A stretch of 64,000 bases of DNA from Pseudomonadota bacterium (lineage in GTDB: Bacteria; Pseudomonadota; Alphaproteobacteria; Dongiales; Dongiaceae), in NCBI GenBank assembly GCA_021792365.1, contig JAJYUT010000004.1, positions 372,001 to 436,000 of the forward strand, in the 5' to 3' direction. Of the stretch, positions 49,143-58,600 are shown one piece after another. How positions within the stretch are numbered: position 1 is the stretch's first letter; each line of letters opens with the position of its first letter. The notes beneath the pieces were generated by a model, which did not search any database, was not told where the DNA came from, and saw only the letters and a program-made list of their open reading frames with translations. Both the position numbers and the translations under genes were made by a program.

Positions 49143-49907
49143 ATGGGCGCAATCCGTCTTGCACTGGCTATGGTCTGCATCGCATGGGCGGGCGTCGCAT
49201 GGACCGGCACGGCCTTGCCGCAATCCAGCGGTGAGGCACCCCGGGTCGATGTCGCGCTGGTGCTGACGGTGGATGCGTCGGGCAGCATCGACACGCCTGA
49301 ATTCCAGCTTCAGAAGGAGGGGATCGCCAGCGCGATCAGTGACCCGCAAGTGCTGTCGACCATCCAATCCGGCCGCAACGGGCGGATCGCCATTGCGTAT
49401 GTCGAATGGGGCTCACCCGGTGGCGCGCAGATGGTGGTCGACTGGATGCTGGTCGAGGATGCGGGCGCCGCCGCCGCCTTCGGGAACGCCGTGCTCCAGG
49501 CGCCGCGATCGATCCAGAGCTACAACGCGATCGGGGATGCGATTGACCTTTCGGTCAGATTGTTCGAGACCTGCCCCTGCCAGCCGACCCGCAAGGTCAT
49601 TGATGTGTCCGGCGACAATCCCGACAATCGCAGCAATCATCCAGCGCCGCTCGCGCGCGACGCCGCCGTGGCGGCCGGAGTCACGATCAACGCGCTCGCG
49701 ATCCTGCAGGACGGAAGGCTCGGGCCCGGGGGCCGCCCCTGGCTGGTCGAAGCCTATGAGCGGACCGTCATCGGCGGGTTCGGCGCCTTCGCCATCGCCG
49801 CCAACACCCGGGCGGATTTCGCCCGCGCCCTGCGCGAGAAGATGGTGCTGGAGATCTCCGGCATTGCGTCGCCGGCTCAAGGCGATCTGGCCGAACGAAG
49901 GCCGTGA
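49143..49907 (+). CDS. DUF1194 protein, secreted VWA-like domain
   Basis: About 254 residues. Signal peptide about 1-25. The mature protein has a MIDAS-type metal site LTVDASGSID near the start and a von Willebrand A-like fold (SYNAIGDAIDLSV, then KVIDVSGDNPDN), as in the DUF1194 family. Starts at 49122, 49131 or 49143 are all in frame; GGGGTGGG before 49143 favours the last. Likely periplasmic; metal-dependent adhesion or binding is the family expectation, not proven. Confidence 0.8.
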   Translation: MGAIRLALAMVCIAWAGVAWTGTALPQSSGEAPRVDVALVLTVDASGSIDTPEFQLQKEGIASAISDPQVLSTIQSGRNGRIAIAYVEWGSPGGAQMVVDWMLVEDAGAAAAFGNAVLQAPRSIQSYNAIGDAIDLSVRLFETCPCQPTRKVIDVSGDNPDNRSNHPAPLARDAAVAAGVTINALAILQDGRLGPGGRPWLVEAYERTVIGGFGAFAIAANTRADFARALREKMVLEISGIASPAQGDLAERRP

Positions 49908-50044
49908 CCAAGGAAACACCTTGGTTCAGCCATCTTGTGACCGTCCGCAGCATTGACAGGCGATGAACCCGCCCGGCACAGTAGCGCCGAGGCTTTGCGA
50001 TCAAACCATAAAAACAAGCTAGAGACTTTATTCTTGCGGGGGAC

Positions 50045-51142
50045 ATGATGGCTTCGGCTGCGGCCGTAGAAGCAAGAGGCGTCACCAAAGTATTCGGCGT
50101 GGGCCAAGAGGGGGTACGGGCGCTGGACGGCGTTTCCGTGACAATCCGGGAAAACGAGTTCTTTACCCTGCTAGGCCCGTCCGGCTGCGGCAAGACCACG
50201 TTGCTCCGCCTCATCGCCGGCTTCGAGTTCCCGACCGAGGGCGAGATCCTGCTCTATGGCGAGGACATCGCGCCGCTGCCGCCGTTCAAGCGGCCGGTCA
50301 ACACGGTGTTCCAGAACTATTCGCTCTTCCCCCATATGACCGTGGGGCAGAATATCGGCTTCGGCCTGGAGATGCTCCGCAAGTCGAAGGCGGAGGTGGA
50401 CGCGCGGGTGTCGGACATGCTGCGCCTGGTCCGCATGGAGGAGCTGCGCAACCGCAAGACCAGCCAGATCTCCGGCGGGCAGCAGCAGCGCGTGGCGCTG
50501 GCCCGCGCCCTGGCGCCGCAGCCGAAGGTTCTGCTGCTCGACGAGCCCTTGTCCGCGCTGGACTACAAGCTGCGCAAGGACATGCAGATCGAGCTGAAGC
50601 GGCTGCAGAACGAGACCGGGATCACCTTCATCTTCGTCACGCACGATCAGGAAGAGGCCCTGACCATGTCCGACCGCATCGCGGTCATGTCGAAAGGGCA
50701 CATCCTGCAGATCGGCGCGCCGCGCGAGATCTATGACCACCCGGCAGAGCGCTTCGTCGCGAACTTCATCGGCGAAACGAATTTCCTGCAGGGCGAGCTG
50801 GTCGGAACCACCGGCGCCAAGGCGAATGTGCGCCTCTCCTGCGGCGGGGTCGCGATCGCCGCCACCTTGCCGCAGGGCTTCACGCCCAAGGACAAGGTGA
50901 CGGTGGTGGTCCGGCCGGAGCATGCGCAGATCGCCGCCAACGGCACGAAGGCCACGCTGACCGGGAAGCTGGAGAATGTGGTCTATTTCGGGACCGATAC
51001 GCATTTCCACGTGCGGCTGCAGGATGGCAGCGAGTTCATCGTCCGGCAGCAGAACAGCCGCACCAATCCCATCGCCTTCGCGCAGGGCGATCAGGCCGGG
51101 ATCGTCATCGACGAGAACGCCGCCCAGGTTCTGAGGGACTGA
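50045..51142 (+). CDS. potA: Polyamine-type ABC transporter ATP-binding protein
   Basis: 365 residues. Walker [10 protein letters not shown], signature [15 protein letters not shown], Walker [17 protein letters not shown] and His in [11 protein letters not shown], then a C-terminal TOBE domain, as in PotA/PotG. GGGGGA precedes ATGATG (50045 or 50048). It starts a four-gene operon, ATPase, two permeases, binding protein, with 3-bp spacing to the next two genes. Imports polyamine or a related cation; specificity is not certain. Confidence 0.9.
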   Translation: MMASAAAVEARGVTKVFGVGQEGVRALDGVSVTIRENEFFTLLGPSGCGKTTLLRLIAGFEFPTEGEILLYGEDIAPLPPFKRPVNTVFQNYSLFPHMTVGQNIGFGLEMLRKSKAEVDARVSDMLRLVRMEELRNRKTSQISGGQQQRVALARALAPQPKVLLLDEPLSALDYKLRKDMQIELKRLQNETGITFIFVTHDQEEALTMSDRIAVMSKGHILQIGAPREIYDHPAERFVANFIGETNFLQGELVGTTGAKANVRLSCGGVAIAATLPQGFTPKDKVTVVVRPEHAQIAANGTKATLTGKLENVVYFGTDTHFHVRLQDGSEFIVRQQNSRTNPIAFAQGDQAGIVIDENAAQVLRD

Positions 51143-51145
51143 ACC

Positions 51146-52120
51146 ATGCCGAGCGCATCCGACGTCGCCGAGACCGTTGCGCACAACTCAAGCCAGCGCC
51201 CGCTCGGCGCGCAGGAGGCCGCCGCCGCCGCCGAGCGCAAGGACGTCCGGAACCGCTGGTACCTGATGGCTCCATCGCTGGTGATCCTGATCGTGGCCGC
51301 GATCGGGCCGTTGTTGATCATGGCGGTCTATTCGTTCCTGGTGAAGGGCAGCTATGGCGGCGTGGTATGGGCGTTCTCGACCGACGCCTGGGCCGGCGTG
51401 CTGCTGGAGCGAGACATTTTCGATGACACGCTCAGCATGGCCGACGCCCACATGGTGATCTTCTGGCGCAGCATCAAGCTCGCCGCGATCACCACTGTCT
51501 TCACGCTGATCTTCGGGTTCCCGACCGCCTATTTCATCACCACGCGGCCGGAGCGCCAGCGCGACGTGTGGCTGTTCCTGGTGACGATCCCATTCTGGAC
51601 CAACCTGCTCATCCGCACTTTCGCGATCCAGGAGCTGATCCGGCGAGATGGCGTCATCAACAACGTGCTGACCGGGCTGGGGCTCATAGACGAGCCGATC
51701 CAGATGCTGAACACGGATTTCGCGATCGCCCTGGGCATGGTTTACGTCTATCTGCCGCTGATGGTGCTGCCGATCTATGCCAGTATGGAGAAGCTCGACT
51801 TCCGCATGGTGGAGGCGGGTTACGACCTCTATGCCGGTCGGTTGGCTGTGCTGCGGCGGATCATCATCCCTCTGGTGAAGCCGGGGGTTATCGCCGGCTC
51901 CATCCTGGTCTTCATCCCGGCGATCGGCGCCTATGTGACGCCCGCGCTGCTCGGCGGCGGCAGGAACATGATGGTGAGCAACCTCATCTCCCTGCAGTTC
52001 GGGCAGGGGCGCAACTGGCCGCTGGGGGCCGCTCTCTCCATCGCCTTGATGGCGATCGTGATGGTCGCATTGCTGATCTACGTCCGCAACGCGTCGCGCG
52101 CCTCGGCACGGACGCACTAG
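51146..52120 (+). CDS. potB: Polyamine-type ABC permease 1 (PotB/PotH-like)
   Basis: 324 residues. A 40-residue Ala/Glu-rich cytoplasmic leader precedes six transmembrane helices. The EAA-like loop is MVEAGYDLYAGRLAVLRRI, followed by IPLVKPGVIAGSILVFIPAIGAY, matching PotB/PotH proteins. It starts 3 bp after the ATPase stop and ends 3 bp before the second permease. Confidence 0.9.
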   Translation: MPSASDVAETVAHNSSQRPLGAQEAAAAAERKDVRNRWYLMAPSLVILIVAAIGPLLIMAVYSFLVKGSYGGVVWAFSTDAWAGVLLERDIFDDTLSMADAHMVIFWRSIKLAAITTVFTLIFGFPTAYFITTRPERQRDVWLFLVTIPFWTNLLIRTFAIQELIRRDGVINNVLTGLGLIDEPIQMLNTDFAIALGMVYVYLPLMVLPIYASMEKLDFRMVEAGYDLYAGRLAVLRRIIIPLVKPGVIAGSILVFIPAIGAYVTPALLGGGRNMMVSNLISLQFGQGRNWPLGAALSIALMAIVMVALLIYVRNASRASARTH

Positions 52121-52123
52121 AAC

Positions 52124-52930
52124 ATGGCAACCCGCAGCAAGCCGTTCGCTATCAATCGCATGCCGGGGTTCGGCGTCACGGCGATCATGATGTTCTTCAT
52201 GCTCTATGCGCCGATCAGCCTGCTGATCGTGTTCTCGTTCAACGAGCGCGAATCGCTGGCGGTCTGGGGCGGGTTCTCGCTGCGGTGGTACGAGGCTGCC
52301 TGGAGCAACCGCGACATCAAGGACGCGGCGTTCCGTTCGCTATGGCTCGCTGCGATCGCGGCTACCGTCGCGACGGCGGTGGCGACGCTGGCGGCCATCG
52401 CGACCACGCGCACGCGGCCGTTCCGTGGCCTCACCACGGTTTATGCCATGATCAATATGCCGCTGATGGTGCCCGAGATCGTCACGGCCGTGGCGCTGCT
52501 GATCTTCTTTGCCTGGATCAAGGTCGCGACGAACTATACCGGCGCCGCCTACCTGGTGGCGGCGCATGCCGCCTTCTGCATCCCCTTCGCCTACTTGCCG
52601 ATCCGGGCGCGACTGGAATCGATGGATGCGACCCTGGAGGTGGCGGCGGCGGACCTCTATGCATCGCCATTCCAGGCCTTCCGCCGCATCACGCTGCCGC
52701 TGCTGTGGCCGGGCATCATGGCGGGCTACATGCTCGCTTTCGTGATCTCGCTGGATGACGTGGTCATCACCGAGCACATCAAGTCGGCCGGCATGGAGAC
52801 GCTGCCCACCTACATGCTGGGCCAGCTTCGGCGCTCCATGTCGCCGGAGGTGAACGCCGTGTCGGCGATGTTCTTCCTGCTGTCCGTGGTGCTCGTGACG
52901 TTCTTCTTCTTCCTGAACCGGAAGAGGTGA
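52124..52930 (+). CDS. potC: Polyamine-type ABC permease 2 (PotC/PotI-like)
   Basis: 268 residues, six transmembrane helices, loop TLEVAAADLYASPFQAFRRI and the segment FVISLDDVVITEHI, a hallmark of PotC/PotI permeases. It pairs with PotB-like 51146 to form the channel. The binding-protein gene follows after 36 bp. Confidence 0.9.
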   Translation: MATRSKPFAINRMPGFGVTAIMMFFMLYAPISLLIVFSFNERESLAVWGGFSLRWYEAAWSNRDIKDAAFRSLWLAAIAATVATAVATLAAIATTRTRPFRGLTTVYAMINMPLMVPEIVTAVALLIFFAWIKVATNYTGAAYLVAAHAAFCIPFAYLPIRARLESMDATLEVAAADLYASPFQAFRRITLPLLWPGIMAGYMLAFVISLDDVVITEHIKSAGMETLPTYMLGQLRRSMSPEVNAVSAMFFLLSVVLVTFFFFLNRKR

Positions 52931-52966
52931 GTGGGGTAGGTTTCAACTAGCGAAAGAGAGAGAGCC

Positions 52967-54001
52967 ATGAGGTTCAAACTGTTGAGTGCCACGGCCGGCC
53001 TTGCCTTGGCCGCGTCGGCCAGTACCGCCCTGGCGGCGGGCGAGTTGCAGATCTTCAACTGGGGTGACTACACCAGCCCCGAACTCGTCAAGAAGTTCGA
53101 GGAGGCCTACGACGTCAAGGTTACCGTCACCGACTACGATTCGAACGACACGGCTCTGGCCAAGGTCCGCGCCGGCGGCCATGGCTTCGATATCGTCGTG
53201 CCGTCGGCCAGCTTCGTCCCGATCTGGATCGAGGAAGGTCTGCTGCTGGAGACCCGCCCGGACCAGATGGAGAACTTCAAGAATGTCGATCCGCGTTGGG
53301 TGGACGTGCCGTTCGACCCAGGCCGCCGCTACACCGTTCCCTGGCAATGGGGCACCACCGGGATTCTGCTGAACACCAAGTATTCCAAGGCCGATCCGAA
53401 CTCCGCGGCGATCTTCCTCGATCCGCCGGATGAGCTCAAAGGCAAGATCAACGTCGTGCCGGAGATGGCGGACGTGATGCACATGGCGATCGAGTACGTA
53501 GGCGGCGAGCCCTGCACCGCCGACAAGGATATCCTGAGGAAGGTGCGCGACAAGCTGATGGAGGCCAAGCCGCACTGGATGTCGATGGATTACGGCAACC
53601 AGGAGAAATACGAGAAGGACGACATTGTCGTGGGCGTGAACTGGAACGGCTCGACCCTCCGGGCGCGCCTGAAGAATCCGACCATCGTCTATGGCTATCC
53701 CAGGGACGGTTATCCGGTCTGGATGGACAACCTCGCGGTGTTGAAGGACGCGAAGAACGTCGAGAACGCGAAGCTGTTCCAGAACTTCATCATGGATCCG
53801 GAGAATGCGGCGATGATCTCGGCTTTCGCGAAGTATGCGAACGGCATCAAGGGATCGGAAGCCTTCATGCCGGATGAGCTGAAGAACGCCCCGGAGATCG
53901 TCGTGCCGAAGGAGTTCGAGAGCGCGGGCGAGTTTGCGCTGACCTGCCCGCCGGAGGCCAACGATCTCTACACCAGGATCTGGACCGACTTGCAGAAGTA
54001 G
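52967..54001 (+). CDS. potD: Polyamine-type ABC substrate-binding protein (PotD/PotF-like)
   Basis: 344 residues with a signal peptide (about 1-24, ending ALAAG). The mature start [20 protein letters not shown] is characteristic of PotD/PotF binding proteins. The final helix TRIWTDLQK is also typical. GAAAGAGAGAG lies before the ATG. A strong terminator follows. An amidase gene downstream hints that the ligand may be an amide or acylated amine rather than free spermidine (inference). Confidence 0.9.
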   Translation: MRFKLLSATAGLALAASASTALAAGELQIFNWGDYTSPELVKKFEEAYDVKVTVTDYDSNDTALAKVRAGGHGFDIVVPSASFVPIWIEEGLLLETRPDQMENFKNVDPRWVDVPFDPGRRYTVPWQWGTTGILLNTKYSKADPNSAAIFLDPPDELKGKINVVPEMADVMHMAIEYVGGEPCTADKDILRKVRDKLMEAKPHWMSMDYGNQEKYEKDDIVVGVNWNGSTLRARLKNPTIVYGYPRDGYPVWMDNLAVLKDAKNVENAKLFQNFIMDPENAAMISAFAKYANGIKGSEAFMPDELKNAPEIVVPKEFESAGEFALTCPPEANDLYTRIWTDLQK

Positions 54002-54014
54002 CATCCATCCCCGA

Positions 54015-54041
54015 AGCCCCGGCGGACCCTCCGCCGGGGCT
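54015..54041 (+). terminator. Intrinsic terminator-like hairpin after the polyamine-type binding-protein gene
   Basis: A 12-bp perfect stem (AGCCCCGGCGGA / TCCGCCGGGGCT) with a CCC loop, followed by CTTCTCTTG. It starts 14 nt after the stop. Confidence 0.7.
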
Positions 54042-54073
54042 CTTCTCTTGCCCCATTCCCCGGACGGCTGCAC

Positions 54074-55510
54074 ATGAGCGATCTCGACCTCTGCTACATG
54101 CCTGCGACCCAGGCGCTGGCCCTGTTCCGCGCGCGCAAGCTCTCGCCTGTCGAACTGATGCAGGCCGTGGTCGCCCGCGCCGGGAAGGTGAACAGGAAGG
54201 TGAACGCCTTCACCTTCACGCACTTTGACGAGGCGCTGGATGGCGCGCGCAAGGCGGAGGCCAAATACGCCAAGACCGTTGGGCGCCTCGGCGCGCTGGA
54301 GGGGTTGCCGATTGCGGTCAAGGACGAGAGCTGGATCAAGGGCAAGCCCACGTCCTACGGCTCGCTGATCTACAAGGACTTCGTGCCGGACGTCACCTCG
54401 CCCAACAACGAGCGCATCCTGAAGGCCGGCGGCATCGTTCATGCGCGCACCGCGACGCCGGAATTCTCCTGCTCCTCAGCCACGCATACGCGTCTGTGGG
54501 GCGTCACGCGCAATCCGTGGAACCCCAAATTCACGCCGGGCGGCTCCTCCGGCGGCTCGGCGGCCAGCCTGGCGTCGGGCACCGCGCCGCTGGCGACCGG
54601 CTCCGACATCGGCGGCTCGATCCGCATCCCGGCCTCCTGCGCCGGCGTCGTCGGGTACAAGCCGCCCTATGGCCGCAACCCGGACGATGCGCCCTTCAAT
54701 CTCGATCCCTATTGCCACACCGGGCCGTTGGCGCGGACCGTGGCGGATGCGATCCTGCTGCAGAACGTGATGTGCGGGCCAAGCCCCGCCGATATCGCGA
54801 GCCTCCGGCCGAAGCTGCGCCTGCCGACGCAGTACAAGCCGATCAAAGGCTGGCGCATCGCCTATTCGATTGATCTCGGCTTCTACAATGTGGACAAGGA
54901 GGTCGTGGCGAACACCCGGGCGGCGCTCGATGTGTTCCGCTCGCTCGGCGCCACGGTCGAGGAGGTCGATCTCGGCTGGAGCATCGATCTGCTGAAGGCC
55001 GGCGTCGATCATCTCAACCACCTGTTCGGCAACCTCATGGCGGGCTATGCCAGGAAACATCGCAAGCTGATGACGCCCTATGCCGTCGCCTTCGCGAAGG
55101 ACGGCGCGAAATCCACCGCGGCCAAGTTCCTGAACGCGATGGAGGTGGCGGCCCGCATGTACGCGACGCTCGGGCCGGTCCTCGAGAAATATGACGTGCT
55201 GATCTGCCCGACCACCGCGCTGCCGGCGGTGCGCGCGGACTTCGACCCGACGCTGCATGACGTGCGGATCAACGGCAAGACCCTCGACGTGTGGCCGATC
55301 CTCGCCTGGTGCATGACCGTGCCGTTCAACACGATGAGCCGGTGCCCGGTCCTGTCGGTCCCGTCGGGCCGCGCGCGCAACGGCGTCCCGACCGGCATCC
55401 AGATCGTCGGCCGGACCTATTGCGATGCCGACGTGTTCCGCGCCGGCATGGCCTACGAGACCGCGGTCGGCGGCTGGTATGGCGATCCAACGCGCAGGCC
55501 GGGCATCTGA
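54074..55510 (+). CDS. Amidase (amidase-signature family)
   Basis: 478 residues, full length for the family. The Ser-cisSer-Lys triad is Lys83 (AVKDES), Ser158 (GGSSGGS) and Ser182 (GSDIGGSIRIPAS), with the usual 24-residue spacing between the serines. No signal peptide, so cytoplasmic. It lies 72 bp after the polyamine-type ABC operon, separated by a terminator-like hairpin, in the same direction, and may hydrolyse an imported amide. The precise substrate is unknown; the GatA-type tRNA role is unlikely because no gatB/gatC is adjacent. Confidence 0.9.
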   Translation: MSDLDLCYMPATQALALFRARKLSPVELMQAVVARAGKVNRKVNAFTFTHFDEALDGARKAEAKYAKTVGRLGALEGLPIAVKDESWIKGKPTSYGSLIYKDFVPDVTSPNNERILKAGGIVHARTATPEFSCSSATHTRLWGVTRNPWNPKFTPGGSSGGSAASLASGTAPLATGSDIGGSIRIPASCAGVVGYKPPYGRNPDDAPFNLDPYCHTGPLARTVADAILLQNVMCGPSPADIASLRPKLRLPTQYKPIKGWRIAYSIDLGFYNVDKEVVANTRAALDVFRSLGATVEEVDLGWSIDLLKAGVDHLNHLFGNLMAGYARKHRKLMTPYAVAFAKDGAKSTAAKFLNAMEVAARMYATLGPVLEKYDVLICPTTALPAVRADFDPTLHDVRINGKTLDVWPILAWCMTVPFNTMSRCPVLSVPSGRARNGVPTGIQIVGRTYCDADVFRAGMAYETAVGGWYGDPTRRPGI

Positions 55511-55667
55511 CCCTCGTCCCGTGGCTGGGGTCCTCACGGAATTTTCAGCCGTTAACGATATTTAGGCATGGAGTTCCATGTTCCGTCAGCTAACATCGCG
55601 CCTGCGACCCATAGTTGATTCTCTACGGTTCGCAGGATTGGGGATGTGGCTTGGAGCATGAGTAACA

Positions 55668-58600
55668 ATGGCCTTACCTGAAAGCGGCGGCGTAATCGGA
55701 ACCTTCCCCATCAGCGGCAACCCGAACGTCGATCCGTTTGTGTGGTGGGGATACAAGTGGGGCGGCAGCGGTGCGGGAACGGCCGCAACCATCACCTATA
55801 GTTTCCCGTCCCACGGCGCGGCCTGGATCGACGGATATTACGATCAGGAGCCGTTCCGCAATTTCCAGCCCTTCACCTCGGCGCAGCGCATAGCGGCGGA
55901 ACAGGCGCTCGACCTGTGGGCGGACGTTGCCAACGTCACCTTCGAGAAAGTCAACGAAACTCAGACCGATGTCGGAGACATCCGCTTCGGCAACAGCGGT
56001 GCGGTGACCAATTCGAGCGCCGCCGCATGGGCCTACATGCCCTACGACGACGCGGAATGGGAGTGGCCTGAGAACGGGGACATCTGGGTCGACAAGGCCT
56101 ATGGACCGAACCTGCAGTTGGCGCCGGGACAGTTCGGCTTTGCGACCCTCGTGCACGAGATCGGGCATGCGCTCGGCCTCGACCATCCGTTCAACGACGG
56201 CGATGGGGAGCCCACTTTGCCCGTGAATTTGGACACCGACCAATACACGGTCATGTCCTATACGGCGTCCCCGTACACGATGGCCTTTCCCTCGACGCCG
56301 CAGGTGCTGGACATCCTCGCGATCCAGCACATCTACGGCGCGAACATGACCACGCGCACCGGGAACGACACGTACAAGTTTAGCGCGTCCGCGCAGGTGA
56401 ACATGGCGATCTGGGATGCGGGCGGCGTCGACACGATCGACCTGTCCAACCAGACCACCAAGTCCGTCATCAGCCTGATTGAGGGAACCTACTCCACCTT
56501 CTTCCGACACGCGTCGAACGGGACCTCCAGCCTGCTCGGCATCGCCTATGGCGTCACGATCGAGAACGCAATCAGCGGCAGCGGCCATGACAGGATCACC
56601 GGCAACGCCGCCGCCAACCGCCTTACCGGCGGCGCGGGCAACGACGACCTGCGCGGCAATAGCGGCAACGACACGCTGGACGGCGGCACCGGCAACGACA
56701 CGCTGACCGGCGGGAGGGGCAGCGACACGTATGTCGTGAATGCGAGCGGCGACGTGGTGAGCGAAACGGTGTCGAACGCCAGCGGCGGTGGCGTCGACAC
56801 GGTCGAAAGCACCATCACCTTCACGTTGGCGAGCCGCGCCAATATCGAGCACCTGACGCTGAAGGGGAGCGGCAACATCAAAGCCACCGGCAGCGTCATC
56901 GCCAATACCCTGACGGGTAACGAGGGCAACAACGTGCTGGATGGCGGCGGTGGCGCCGATCTGCTGTTGGGCGGTGCCGGCAACGATGTCTATGTAATCG
57001 ACAACGTCGGCGACGTCGTGAACGAGCAGGGCAACACCGACAGCCACGATGAGTTGCGTAGCGCGAAGATCCGCTTCACCTCGATGGTCGCGGGTGTCGA
57101 GGACTATTCCTATACGGGCGCGCTGGCCTGGACCTTCACCGCAAATGGCGTTGACAACAGGCTCTCCGGCGGCAGTGTCAATGACGCGCTGAACGGCGCG
57201 GATGGCAACGATACGCTCACCGGCAACAGTGGCAACGATACCCTGATCGGCGGAATCGGTAATGACTGGCTGGATGGCGGCGCGGGCAACGACAAGATGA
57301 AGGGCGGTGCCGGCAACGACACCTATGTGATCAGTGCCGCGACCGATGTCATCGATGAGGAAGGGAATACCGATACCGGCGATACTGTTCGTGCCAGCGT
57401 TTCGATAACACTCGCTGCATGGGCTAACGGCGCGATCGAGAACGCGACGTTGCTGGGCACTGCCGCGATCAACGCGACCGGCACCGGTAGCGCCAATGTG
57501 CTCGTCGGCAATGACGGCGCCAATCTCCTGAACGGCGGTGGCGGAACCGACACCCTGATCGGCGGCAAGGGGAACGATACTTACATCGTCGACAATGACG
57601 GTGATTTGGTGATCGAGTCCGACGCGACGGGCGGCAGCGACCTGGTGCGAAGCGCGATCAGCTATCAGCTCACCGACAATGTCGAGAAGCTCACGCTTAC
57701 CGGTAAGAGCAGCAACAACGCCACGGGCAACAGCCTCGCGAATGTGCTTACCGGCAATGACGGAGCCAACACCCTCGACGGATCCGGCGGCGCCGACACG
57801 CTGGTTGGCGGGAAGGGCGACGACGTCTACCTGGTCGATACCGCGAAAGATGTCATCAGTGAAACCATCAGCAACGCGCTGGGCGGCGGCATCGATACGG
57901 TGGTTGCCTCTGTTAGCTACAGCATCGCCGGCTTTGCCAATGTTGACAATCTTGTACTTGCTGCCGGTGCCGGCAACATCAAAGCCACCGGTAACGCGGC
58001 CGCCAACGCTCTGACCGGCAACGAGGGCAACAACGTGCTGGATGGCGGCGGTGGCGCCGATCTGCTGTTGGGCGGTGCCGGCAACGATGTCTATGTAATC
58101 GACAACGTCGGCGACGTCGTGAACGAGCAGGGCAACACCGACAGCCACGATGAGTTGCGTAGCGCGAAGATCCGCTTCACCTCGATGGTCGCGGGTGTCG
58201 AGGACTATTCCTATACGGGCGCGCTGGCCTGGACCTTCACCGCAAATGGCGTTGACAACAGGCTCTCCGGCGGCAGTGTCAATGACGCGCTGAACGGCGC
58301 GGATGGCAACGATACGCTCACCGGCAACAGTGGCAACGATACCCTGATCGGCGGAATCGGTAATGACTGGCTGGATGGCGGCGCGGGCAACGACAAGATG
58401 AAGGGCGGTGCCGGCAACGACACCTATGTGATCAGTGCCGCGACCGATGTCATCGATGAGGAAGGGAATACCGATACCGGCGATACTGTTCGTGCCAGCG
58501 TTTCGATAACACTCGCTGCATGGGCTAACGGCGCGATCGAGAACGCGACGTTGCTGGGCACTGCCGCGATCAACGCGACCGGCACCGGTAGCGCCAATGT

